DNA from: Serripes groenlandicus
Lineage: Eukaryota; Mollusca; Bivalvia; Cardiida; Cardiidae
Assembly: GCA_031761405.1 (NCBI GenBank)
Contig: JASEVX010000005.1
Span: forward strand, 6,159,724 to 6,223,723
Direction: 5' to 3'
DNA: 64,000 nt
The notes under the pieces were generated by a model. It was not told the DNA's origin, did no database searches, and saw only the letters and a program-made list of their open reading frames with translations. Shown piece after piece: positions 1 through 9,712 of the stretch (position 1 is the stretch's first letter; each line of letters opens with the position of its first letter). Both the position numbers and the translations under genes were made by a program.

Positions 1-50
1 TCTGCAGGTGGGAAAGGGTTATTGTAAACCAAGGTAAAGGTTCACTTTAA

Positions 51-274
51 CCCTTTCCCTCATACTACAATTCTGCAGCAGACGACTTTGAACATATTTT
101 GTCAAACAATAGAAAATCTCCATAATTGAATGGATAACCTATGACTAAAAGTGAAAAAAAATTGTGGCAAAAGGAGAAATTGCTCGTTTTGAGCAATTTC
201 TTCTTTTGTCACTACGTTTTCAAAAAAGCTGTATGCTGCAGGGGCGTCAGAAAGCGTCTATATGAGGGAAAGGG
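51..274 (+). mobile_element. TTAA MITE, CTCATA type, full length
   Basis: CCCTTTCCCTCATA to TATGAGGGAAAGGG, flanked by TTAA at 47-50 and 275-278. The hairpin core is GAAATTGCTCGTTTTGAGCA. Bases 1-21 just before it are the right end of another copy. Confidence 0.9.
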
Positions 275-670
275 TTAAAATATTAACTTTTCCCACACTT
301 GTACAACTTTGACACAAGGATGATTAATATCATATTATGTGTGAATCCTTGTTACTGTTTACCTCATTTCAACCTTTTTAAGAGTCGGCTGCTTTAAGGG
401 TCTTCTTTAACATACATCTCAGGAAAACCATAAGTGAAACACCTTGAAAATTGGTTTCATAGATTATGATACAGAGATGATGGGAAAAGGAAAAACCGCT
501 GTTATTTTTAGCAATTTTCTCCATTTTCTACTTTGTTTCAACGCGTCTTGTGCATCAGAAGGTTTCAAAATTTAATGTCATCTGTATTAAGAAAATAGCT
601 TACAGGTGAATATTTCTTCAGTGATTTTATAACATATATAACTGTGGTATGTAAACAGACAAAAGTGAGC

Positions 671-1056
671 CCTCTCCCACATGTAGATGCATTTTAACAC
701 ATCTGCAGCAGATGACTTCTAACCCTTTCCCTCATACGACCATTCTGCAGCAGATGACTTTGAACATATTTTGTCAAAAAATAGATTATCTCTATAATTG
801 AATGGATAACCTTTGACTAAAAGTGGAAAACATTGTGGCAAAAGGAGAAATTGCTCGTTTTGAGCAATTTCTTCTTTTGTCACTATGTTTTCAAAATGCC
901 GTCTGCTGCAGAGGTGTCAGAGAGCGTCTATATGAGGGAAAGGGTTAAGATTCATTGTCGCGAAAGGAGATAATTGCTCATATTGAGCCACATGCAAATA
1001 TGTTAAACTCTATTTCATAATCATACTTTTATTCATAGAGATTTACCATATTCCTT
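671..1056 (-). mobile_element. Old CACATA-type MITE interrupted by a younger copy
   Basis: CCTCTCCCACATGTAGATGC..GCAGATGACTT (671-718) continues after the insertion as CATTGTCGCGAAAGGAGATA..TTTATTCATAGAGATTTACC (949-1056). The younger copy at 723-944 landed in it. Confidence 0.7.
723..944 (+). mobile_element. TTAA MITE, CTCATA type, nested
   Basis: Full length; left flank CTAA (mutated), right flank TTAA at 945-948. Confidence 0.9.
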
Positions 1057-1069
1057 CCCACATTTCCTA

Positions 1070-1208
1070 TCTACAACAAATCTGCAGCAGACGACTTTGA
1101 AAATGTCTATAAATGAAAAATGATTTATTGAATAGTTGAAAATATTGTGGCAAAAGGAAAAGAATCACCTACTGCAGAAGCCTCTAAATGTGTCTGCTTG
1201 TGGGCATG
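1070..1208 (+). mobile_element. Old CACATA-type MITE fragment
   Basis: CTACAACAAATCTGCAGCAG to GTGTCTGCTTGTGGGCATGG with a deleted core. Confidence 0.6.
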
Positions 1209-2070
1209 GATTAAGTGATGTTAGGATGGAATGAACAGATTGCAAAATATTTTCTGCCTGCATCAATGGATTTTGTGCTGTATTCCTCTTTGTTTGAAGT
1301 TTGCTGCTTTTCTGTTTAATCCAAGATACAGGGGATTATTAAGAAATACCAAACTTTTTGCATAGTTTTGGCCTGCTCATATCAAAACACCCATAAATCG
1401 ATAGTTGAGTAAGAGTTATATAGCGATGAGAAATACTGGATTATAAACATGATGAAAATATTCTTATTTGCTAATTGATTTGCTTAAAGCAACATTCTTC
1501 CTGAGTGTCTACGCCTTTAATTTACCACTTTTCTGATTTAATATTGTATTGGGTTGTCTGCCATGAAAAAAATAAAAATGAAAAACTGTTAATCTGTATA
1601 AATTAAAAAAAATGTTTAGATTTAAGTTGAAAACATTGTAGGAAAAGTAAAAATAAAATGCTCATAGTAACCAAGTAGTTTCTCCTATATATGGCTTTGT
1701 CAAACTTACTGTATAAAATTGATTGAATTACAATTGTAAATCAAAGCTAATAGATAGATAATTGATCTGGTTGTCAATCTATCTTTTCACAGAATCTGGT
1801 AAATTTCTTTGATCAGACTACATTGAGAACGAACTAACAAATTCTGCAGGTCAGAGGTCATTGATAAGGTTTGTCCTGAGGAAAATCCATTGCTACATGA
1901 GTAGATGACAAATAAAGCTGAATGAAGCTCTGTTTATTCAGATATCGAGATGTCCATTGAATAAATATACATGTACAGTCATCTGAAGTGTTCAATAAAC
2001 AGTCTATTTGATGATCTGTAGCGTCAGCATCATGCATTCAGAACTATTCAATGGCTTACGGTAAATTGAT

Positions 2071-2281
2071 CCTTTTCCTTATACGACAATGACTTTGAAA
2101 ATATTTTGTCAAAAAATAGAAAATCTCTATAATTGAATGGATAACCTATGACTAAAAGTGGAAAAAACATTGTGGCAAAAGGAGAAATTGCTTGTTTTGA
2201 GCAATTTCTTCTTTTGTCACTATGTTTTTAAATAGCTGTCTGCTGCAGAGGCTTCAAAAAGCTTCTATATGAGGAAAAGGG
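2071..2281 (+). mobile_element. TTAA MITE, CTCATA type
   Basis: Diverged left end CCTTTTCCTTATACGACAAT lacking the GCAGCAG segment; right end GAGGAAAAGG then TTAA. Confidence 0.85.
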
Positions 2282-2368
2282 TTAATCCGAGTTCAAAACT
2301 GTTCAACAATATTTCAGTTGTATACTTGCTCACATGACTCAGGTATACCGGTAACTGCAATATCATGT

Positions 2369-2453
2369 TTTTTACAATTTCTCCTTTTCCGACCATGTTT
2401 TCATAAGCCATCTGCTTCAGAAATGTCAAATATTTTTCTGTATGAGGAAAAGG
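2369..2453 (+). mobile_element. MITE right-end fragment
   Basis: TTTTTTACAATTTCTCCTTT to CTGTATGAGGAAAAGG. Confidence 0.6.
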
Positions 2454-2523
2454 ATTCTATTTGAGTAAATTTATTTTACCAGCATGTTGCCTTATTGCCC
2501 ATTATAGGAACAGATTGGATTAA

Positions 2524-2720
2524 ATCTTTTCGCCAGCAGACACATTGGCAGCAGATGACACTTGAAAACATAGCGGAAATGGAGTAATAATTGTTGCTCA
2601 ATATGAGAAATTTATCCTTTTGCCACAATGTTTTCGATACTATCTGGTGAAAATTATATTTCAATTTATATATATTCTCATAGTTGTTGCTGCAGATATG
2701 TTGTATTTAGTGGGAAAGGG
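2524..2720 (-). mobile_element. Old CACATA-type MITE
   Basis: TTAA at 2520-2523, diverged left end, core AATTGTTGCTCAATATGAGA, right end GTGGGAAAGGG. Confidence 0.7.
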
Positions 2721-2816
2721 TGAAACACTTTTCTATGGTTTGGAAAACATGATAATTTAAGAGTAGTCGACATAGCATATACATCAGGAAAATATGTTAC
2801 TATCTTAAAAAATGGA

Positions 2817-2950
2817 ACTGATTTTGAAAACATTGCTGAAAAAAACCCAATGAATAATTTCTAACTGCATAAGGCATCATCCTTAACTTAAAGGTTTGCC
2901 AATGTTGTCTGCTGCAGATGCATTTTAATACGTCTGTATGTTGGAAAGGG
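2817..2950 (+). mobile_element. MITE fragment
   Basis: TTTTGAAAACATTGCTGAAA to GTCTGTATGTTGGAAAGGG; the core has decayed. Confidence 0.6.
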
Positions 2951-3183
2951 TAAGTTTCATCAGCAAAATGGTTACTAGAGATAATGAAAATTACAATTAT
3001 GTCAATGTTAATTAAGAAGATCAGCTGTGTCAACAGTAGATTGCAACACATCTTGGTTTTGACTTGCGACTCTCTCTATATTTGGTAAAGACAAATAAGT
3101 CTTATTTGGCTCATGAGATAATGATGGAAGCCAGCAGAGCTCTATGTATCATTCATGTTCTGAAATATTTACTTGACTTTTCA

Positions 3184-3310
3184 AACCCTATTTTGTGGGT
3201 ACTCATTGAGACTATTATTTGGAATACCCACAACATCAACAATGGCTTTGATTGCATAATAATAGAGATATTATAGGGCAAAGACTCCACCTTATTTTGA
3301 CCTCCGAAGC
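3184..3310. repeat. Decayed copy of the AACCCTAT..GTGGGTACTC hairpin repeat
   Basis: AACCCTATTTTGTGGGTACT and, inverted, AATACCCACAACAT form a weaker hairpin. Downstream ATAATAATAGAG..GACCTCCGAAG parallels the sequence after the 57622 hairpin, so both belong to one repeat family. Confidence 0.5.
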
Positions 3311-3459
3311 TGGAATACGTACAAACAAGTAAAGGACTGATGGTATCAAAATTAGGAAAGCATGTCCATGAACCCTTTGAACCCTTAAAACTGTTATTAC
3401 TCAAATGAATTTTGAGTCAGAGGAAGCATGTAAAATATTGGTGTTATATCATTGTTTAA

Positions 3460-3681
3460 CCCTTTCCCTCATACAACAATTCTGCAGCAGACGACTTTGA
3501 ACATATTTTGTCAAAAAATAGATATTTTTTTTAATTGAATGGATAACCTATGACTAAAAAATGAAAACATTGTGTCAAAAGGAGAAATTGCTCGTTTTGA
3601 GCAATTTCTTCTTTTGTCACTATGTTTTCAAAAAGCTGTCGGCTGCAGAGGCGTCAGAAAGCGTTTATATGAGGGAAAGGG
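3460..3681 (+). mobile_element. TTAA MITE, CTCATA type, family exemplar
   Basis: 222 bp, TTAA on both sides (3456-3459, 3682-3685), termini CCCTTTCCCTCATA/TATGAGGGAAAGGG. Sub-terminal GCAGCAGACGAC..GTCGGCTGC match inverted, and the central hairpin is GAAATTGCTCGTTTTGAGCA. No coding capacity. TTAA duplication plus CCC termini are as in piggyBac-type elements, so an absent piggyBac transposase probably mobilised it (inference). Confidence 0.92.
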
Positions 3682-3873
3682 TTAACCCACACTCAGCCTG
3701 TGATATTACAAGTCAAATCATTTGATAATCTGCACACATCAATCCAAGTTATTTACAAACATACTTATTTTAAAACAAATTGTATGGACAAATAAGAAAG
3801 ATGAAATATTCAATTTGAGCTTATTTAATTCTTATTGATGATGTTTTTTTTAAATCTTCTCATAATAATGTTT

Positions 3874-3929
3874 TTTAGAGGTCGTCTCTGCTGCAAATGC
3901 ATCAAAATGTGCCTATATGTAAGGAAGGG
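3874..3929 (+). mobile_element. MITE right-end fragment
   Basis: TTTTAGAGGTCGTCTCTGCT to CCTATATGTAAGGAAGGG. Confidence 0.55.
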
Positions 3930-4498
3930 TTAGTATGGTATTACGAAGTGCATGAAAAGCTCCGCACCATGCCTTCAATTGGACCAGACTCAAAAATATC
4001 TCATCTGGGAAAAACATGAAAGAGATCAATTAGTGAAAGTTATTAATTATTGTAATGTATATTTGTATTTCGTGACTCTGCTATGTAACCAAGGTCTTAG
4101 CTGTAACTACCTGTTACGGCATAGACCATTTTAGTCTCTCTTTTTTCCATTGAATGTTTTAAAAGAATATATAGGAATCAATGTATGATGTTTTTTTCCG
4201 AAACAAAACACAATTTTGTTTCAAAGGGTTCACCTGCTATAAATGAAATTAATTGTTGTCCTTTTACCAAGAAGATGTCAGATGTTGCTTGGGAATTGCA
4301 ATGTTCAATGTTTCAAAAATATGGATTGGGAGGTTAAGGCTTGATTGAAGCCATGTCAAAAACCACAGTAGTATTTTGGTAATAATCCTCAGACCTGAAA
4401 ACATTAGGCATATGGTTTCTTAATCCTTACACTGAAACAGAACGATAGTTTACTCCTTAACAGCAGACGGCTTTTGTAATTTTGTCAATGATCAGAAT

Positions 4499-4798
4499 TG
4501 ATTGATTGATTGTTTAGTGCTTTACCCCGCTTTCAACAATTTTTCAGTTACATCACAGCGTTTCCTTGGTAAGTTACCAGTACTTCTGGTCCATTTATCC
4601 TGACCCCCAGCCAGTCAGGCATAATGCTAACCCCGCAACCCTGAGCACCAAGGAGGGCAGCCATTATTATGATTGTTAAAGTCTTTGGTATGACCCAGCT
4701 AGGGATCGAATCCGCGATTTCCAGCATCCGAGGCGGTTCATGATCAGAAAGAATGGATGGCCAAGTGTGGTTCAAACTCACAACCGTTGGACTCTCCT
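4499..4798 (-). mobile_element. tRNA-derived SINE, near full length
   Basis: Reading on the minus strand: a tRNA-like head with GGTTGTGAGTTTGAACC, a second GGATTCGATCCC segment, a middle part GGCTGCCCTCCTTGG..CTCAGGG, the tail GCTGTGATGTAACTG..TTGTTGAAAGC, and an (AATC)n terminus at 4499-4512. A TTAA MITE is inserted next to its 5' end at 4801. Confidence 0.72.
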
Positions 4799-4804
4799 TG
4801 TTAA

Positions 4805-5029
4805 CCCTTTCCCTCATATAGACGCTTTCTGATGGCTCTGCAGCAGGCGGCTATTTGAAAACATTGCGACAAAAGGAGAAATTGCTCAAAACAAGCAATT
4901 TCTCCTTTTGCCACAATATTTTCAACTCTATTCAATATTTAAACTTTCATTTATAGAGAGTTTCCTGATATTTAAGTTGCCCAGATGATTTCAAAGTCGT
5001 CTGCTGCAAGTTTGTTATGTGGGAAAGGG
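4805..5029 (-). mobile_element. TTAA MITE, mixed ends
   Basis: Left end CTCATATAGACGC (young type), right end TTATGTGGGAAAGGG (CACATA type). TTAA both sides (4801-4804, 5030-5033). Confidence 0.88.
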
Positions 5030-5490
5030 TTAAGGACTTATCACTTAGAGCTATAACTGTTTGACGAACCTACTGGCAGTATAATGTGCTGGTTGATCTG
5101 GATCAAAATGTCTCCTGATGGATCATTACTTTGTACTTTTTTTATCAAAATCGTTATTCATGTTATTCTTCCAGATGTTTTCAATTTGAAAGTATCTGGA
5201 AATAGTGATCCAAGCTATGCATGCCAATTTTCATTTATGCTTATTATAAACTTTGCCCTTGGTGACCCAAGCATGCTGCATGATAAGCCCATTATGGCTG
5301 ATTACAGGTGTGTTCAAGGTATAAACACCTGGATGTCAGGTATATTTATAATTTACACACTTATTTCTGGTAATATTTTGGCATTATGTTAAGCAAGTGG
5401 GGCTGGTTTTCAAAATAAACAACTCATTGTTTATTACAAAGATGTAGCTTTTGTTTAAACAAGAAATACTGTCCATGAATTCGTTACACC

Positions 5491-5590
5491 CCTTTCCCAC
5501 ATACAACAAGTCTGCAGAGGATGTTTTTGCAATAACCTAAGCAAAGCATTTGGAAATCTCTTTACATTAAAGTTCATGAAATGAAACACC
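5491..5590 (+). mobile_element. Old MITE left-end fragment
   Basis: CCCTTTCCCACATACAACAA then decay. Confidence 0.6.
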
Positions 5591-5831
5591 GACATCATAA
5601 TAGCAATTGATTATTCAAGTCAACCCACAGAAAACAGATGACACAATAAATATGAAAATAATTATCAACTGGTTGATAAATTGCTGTTATAGTCACCGGT
5701 TTCCAAAGCTTGACTTTCAACAAAGACCGGAGATTTCAACAACAAGATCCTATTTCATATTGATCTATATAACTTTATTCACTTAGTTTCTAGGGACACG
5801 TTTATGGTGGATGCAGGACAACAATCCTTAA

Positions 5832-6044
5832 CTCTTTTCCACATGTAGACGCATTTTAACCTATATGCAGTAGACAAATTTTGAAACATTGTTGCAAAAG
5901 GAGAAACTGCTCCTAAATTAGCCAAAATGTTTTCAACTCTTCAATACTTATACATTCTTTAATAGAGCTTTCCCAATTTTAGCCAAGATGATTTCAAACT
6001 TAATTGTCAGCCGCAGATTTGTTGTATCATGTAGGAAAGGGGGG
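5832..6044 (-). mobile_element. Old CACATA-type MITE
   Basis: TTAA 5828-5831 and 6045-6048; CTCTTTTCCACATGTAGACG to CATGTAGGAAAGGGGGG. Confidence 0.82.
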
Positions 6045-6086
6045 TTAATTTTAAAAGTAATTGAATATTAAATGTCCGATACTTAC

Positions 6087-6189
6087 CCTGGATGGTGGTC
6101 AGTTGATGTAAGAATACAATAAGACCAAATGATGACCATATCACATAATTAATGGATTGACCCATAGTTCTAGCAGCTTCCGGTAACTC
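6087..6189 (-). CDS. Candidate internal coding exon of an unidentified membrane protein
   Basis: On the minus strand a pyrimidine-biased acceptor (TTATTTCTCATTTCAG) precedes 103 bp, followed by a strong donor (CAGG|GTAAGT). Only one frame is open through the exon: 34 codons beginning ELPEAARTM and including GQSINYVIWSSFGLIVFLHQ, which looks like a transmembrane helix. The other two frames hit stops. It is not part of any recognised repeat in the window. Phase is 0 in and 1 out. I do not recognise the protein, and no neighbouring exon could be joined with confidence. It could be a chance open stretch between splice-like motifs. Confidence 0.5.
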
Positions 6190-6274
6190 CTGAAATGAGA
6201 AATAAAATAAAATAAATTCAGATACCGTGACATTGCAACTTCATTTGACCATCTACCACAACCATAATTATGTA

Positions 6275-6415
6275 AGTTGACATATTTGCAGCAGATTACT
6301 TTGAAAACATATAGGTAAAAAAATATGGAAAATCTCTATAATTTTAATTTTTAAATAAAATGTGAAAACATGATAAAAGATCAAATTTCAGTTTTTAAAA
6401 GTTGTCTGTGGGAAT
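6275..6415 (+). mobile_element. Old MITE fragment
   Basis: CATATTTGCAGCAGATTACT to TTTTAAAAGTTGTCTGTGGG. Confidence 0.55.
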
Positions 6416-6980
6416 GTATGACTTTGTGTATTCTTAAAAAAATTGCACTTTCTGTTTTTGATAGAACTGGATGGATTGGTGCCAACACTTTGTGTTACAA
6501 AATACTATTTATACTTTAAAAAGTTATTTATAAAACTTGAAATGTTACTTTAATTTGTGGTAGATTATCTCAAATCTTGAATTTGGAAGCGAAAGTAATA
6601 ATGTATTAAAGTGAATGTTTTCATTTAAAACTAAATGTTTGAATTAAAAGTTTCCTTAGTAGTATCTCTGTTTGTTGTAACACAATTGCTCATAATAAAC
6701 AATTCCTCTTGTTCCACCAAATTGTAATCAACACTATCTCAAAATTTTATCTTCAACATTTCCATTTGGTCAAATTTTTGTCAGGAATCGTTTGAAAAGC
6801 TGACAAATCTGGAAATGTCTCAAATATAAACGTAATTCTGCTGTCTACTTGAAAACATCTGAGGAAAAGTAGTTTACATCTGGAAACAAATTAAGTATTA
6901 CTTTTGTACAGTGAAATAAACATTGTTTGTTCCCAAAGTTGTCTGCTACAGAGACATCATTTGAGGGCTTGGTGTGAAAT

Positions 6981-7192
6981 GGTTGTAACTAAAAACCTAT
7001 TTTGAAAACCCTGGTTGATAGGGGCAATTTTGACCACTTTGTAAACAATGTAAATGTAGGTGCCATTGCTCAGAACGAGCAATGGCACTTTAATTTACAT
7101 TGTTTACCAAGAAAAATGATTTAACTCTTATTAAAACTTTATGGCGAGGTGATTAACCTTGATAAAAAAATATACAAATTTTAGTTACAACC
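6981..7192. mobile_element. Short palindromic element with GGTTGTAACTAAAA termini
   Basis: GGTTGTAACTAAAA at the left and TTTTAGTTACAACC at the right are inverted repeats. The centre is a strong hairpin: GTAAACAATGTAAAT, TGCCATTGCTC, loop AGAAC, GAGCAATGGCA, ATTTACATTGTTTAC. MITE-like, 212 bp, a family distinct from the TTAA MITEs. No clear TSD. Confidence 0.6.
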
Positions 7193-7263
7193 GACCGTTT
7201 CATGCCAAGCCATCGTGACATACTGATGTCTGTATCATGGAAATGGTTAATCTGTTCCCTTGA

Positions 7264-7538
7264 CCCTTTCCCACATACAATAAATCTGCAGCAGTCGACT
7301 TTGAAATTGTCAAATCCAAAATATAGAAAATCTCTATAAAGGATAGTATGATTATTGAATAGAGATTGAAATCATAATGTGGTAGCCGCCGTGATATAAC
7401 TGAGAAATTGTTGAAAACGGCGTTAAACCCCAATCAATCAATCATAATGTGGTAAATGGAGAAATTGCTCATAATTTTGCCATAATGATTTCAAAAGTTG
7501 TCTGCTGCAGAGGCGTCAAAAAGCGTCTATATGTGGGC
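7264..7538 (+). mobile_element. Old CACATA-type MITE carrying a SINE insertion
   Basis: CCCTTTCCCACATACAATAA at the left, AAGCGTCTATATGTGGG at the right; SINE tail at 7385-7440 inside. Confidence 0.8.
7385..7440 (+). mobile_element. 5'-truncated SINE tail with 14-bp target duplication
   Basis: GCCGCCGTGATATAACTGAG to a CAATCAATCA tail, flanked by ATCATAATGTGGTA at 7371-7384 and 7441-7454. It is inserted in an old CACATA-type MITE. This shows LINE-type retroposition of the SINE family. Confidence 0.88.
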
Positions 7539-7576
7539 CATATTATGAAATTGGTCAAACCAAAATTTAGTATGTG

Positions 7577-7784
7577 AATGTGTTCCACGTTTCCCAGGTG
7601 ATACAAAAACTATTGCAAGAGATGTCTTTTTAGACAAAATTGTGACAAAGGGAGAAATTGATCATAATGAGTAATTTCACCTTTTGCCACATGTTATCAT
7701 ATAAAATAAAATAGATATTTCTCATATTTTCACTTCGATGTTTTCAAAATCATCTGCTGCAAATGTGCTGCTTGACGGAAAGGG
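7577..7784 (-). mobile_element. Old CACATA-type MITE sharing a TTAA with the next copy
   Basis: Core GAAATTGATCATAATGAGTA; right end CTTGACGGAAAGGG, then a single TTAA (7785-7788) before the next element. Confidence 0.7.
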
Positions 7785-7788
7785 TTAA

Positions 7789-8009
7789 CCCTTTCCCTCA
7801 TACAACAATTCTGCAGCAGACGACTGAACATATTTTGTCAAATAATGGAAAATCTCTATAATTGAATGGATAACCTATGATGAAAAGTGGAAAACATTGT
7901 GGCAAAAGGAGAAATTGCACGTTTTTATGCAATTTCTTCTTTTGTCACTATGTTTTCAAAAAGCCGTCTGCTGCAGAGGCGTCAGAAAGCGTCTGTATGA
8001 GGGAAAGGG
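7789..8009 (+). mobile_element. TTAA MITE, CTCATA type, full length
   Basis: 221 bp, TTAA both sides; core GAAATTGCACGTTTTTATGC. Confidence 0.9.
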
Positions 8010-8831
8010 TTAACTCTGTCACAATTTTCCAGTTCTCACTCAGAAAATATCCTAATATGAGGTTATATATTGTTAAAATGATTACCTTATATGTAATAAG
8101 TGTGGTTGTTAAAAGTCCGGTAATATCACACCATTCTATATATCTAACACTATGTATATATTACCCCATATAAACAAACTATCACAACCGTGGGAATAAT
8201 TTCCCATGAGCGATCATCGTATAATTTTTATCGTGAATATTTTCGTCTATTTTGTCGCAATATTATACAGCTGAGTGCCTTCAAGATCACTTTTCAGTCT
8301 AAAGACGGATTAACTGTCACTTGGTTTAACAATGCACTTAATTAAACTATGTATAATAGTAGGTTTTTTTTTATCAAGATAAGGCTGTATTGTTTAATAC
8401 CATATATAAATGTTTACATACAAATTATTATCATTATTTAAGACTGTTTATTAATGTTAACTCCAAATTATTTTAACATGTTTTAATAACAACTGTATCC
8501 ACTTATTTACATCATCACTGTAGTGCATCTGTTACAGTAGTGTTCTTTATTTGTAAATCATCCAAAATAAATAGTGCCCGTAGTTGTAGTAAAATCCAAA
8601 TATAGCCCTGCACACGTAGATGGCCGGCTGTCCTAATCAACTAGCGAATCAACAGTTAGTGTCTCTATCTTAAACCTGGTGTAGGCCTCTATAGCAGTGT
8701 GGACTACCAGAGTTTCCTCCTATCCAATGAAAATTCATGTAATCTAGACTATTAAATAGGTGAGCAGTTAGATCTGCTATTGTAGAGAGCCTTCTGTTGG
8801 ACTGCTGTATCTAATAGGACTGTTCAATTAA
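8010..8831. other. Unannotated AT-rich stretch
   Basis: No repeat seen elsewhere in the window, no convincing exon. Longest frame under 100 codons. Confidence 0.6.
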
Positions 8832-9053
8832 CCCTTTCCCTCATACGACAATTCTGCAGCAGACGACTTTGAACGTATTTTGTCAAAACATAGAAAATCT
8901 CCATAATTTAATGGTTTACCTATGACAAAAAGTGGAAAACATTGTGGCAAAAGGAGAAATTGCACGTTCTGTGCAATTTCTTCTTTTGTCACTATGTTTT
9001 CAAAAAGCCGTCTGCTGCAGAGGCGTCAGAGAGCGTCTATATGAGGGAAAGGG
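8832..9053 (+). mobile_element. TTAA MITE, CTCATA type, full length
   Basis: 222 bp; core GAAATTGCACGTTCTGTGCA. TTAA 8828-8831 and 9054-9057, the latter shared with the next fragment. Confidence 0.92.
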
Positions 9054-9057
9054 TTAA

Positions 9058-9130
9058 CCCTTTCCCACATACAACAAAATCTGCAGCAGACCACTTTGAA
9101 AACATTGGATATTTCAATAAGGTGTTGAAT
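9058..9130 (+). mobile_element. Old MITE left-end fragment
   Basis: CCCTTTCCCACATACAACAA to GAAAACATTGGATATTTCAA, cut by the next copy. Confidence 0.75.
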
Positions 9131-9137
9131 GCTTTTA

Positions 9138-9353
9138 CCCTGTCCCACATGCAACACACCTGCAGTACACAACTTTGTAAATACTTGGAATATGGAAACT
9201 CTCTATAAATGGAAGTGTAGTTATTCTATAGATTGGAAAATATTGTGGCAAATGGCAACATTTCTCATGTTGAACAGTGTCTCCAGTTGCAGCAATGTTT
9301 TTCAAAAGTCGTCTGCTGATGGGCATCACAAAGCGTCTATTTGTGGGAAAGGG
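9138..9353 (+). mobile_element. Old CACATA-type MITE
   Basis: CCCTGTCCCACATGCAACAC to CTATTTGTGGGAAAGGG then TTAA. Confidence 0.85.
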
Positions 9354-9526
9354 TTAAGAGTTGTCTGCTTTAAAACCATTCGAGGACAGAAATACATTAA
9401 TTAAAGTAAATTAAAATTAGAATCATGAAACTGAATTGCAAACATTATGGGAAAAGGAAAAATTGCTTTGGAAAGATTTAAGGCAGTACCCCACATGATT
9501 TCTGAAATACTAGTTGATACCCTTAA

Positions 9527-9648
9527 CCCTTTCCCTCATATAGACGCTTTCTGACGCCTCTGCAGCAGACGACTATTTGAAAACATAGTGACAAAAGAAG
9601 AAATTGCACAAAACGTGCAATTTCTCCTTTTGCCACAATGTTTTCCAT
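9527..9648 (-). mobile_element. TTAA MITE, CTCATA type, truncated
   Basis: TTAA 9523-9526; ends in TTGCCACAATGTTTTCC, with its right half missing before the AGCTCACC repeat at 9713. Confidence 0.88.
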
Positions 9649-9712
9649 AATTCTTATACAGGGTTGAAAATATGGTGGGACAGGGAAAATTACTATTTTT
9701 TGTGCAATTTTT

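Noticed and set aside
47..60. Telomere-like TTAACCC at MITE ends
   Set aside because: It is the TTAA target duplication plus the element terminus, not a tandem telomeric repeat.
5084..5392. 102-codon plus-strand frame
   Set aside because: No recognised domain, no promoter or splice evidence; length is compatible with chance.
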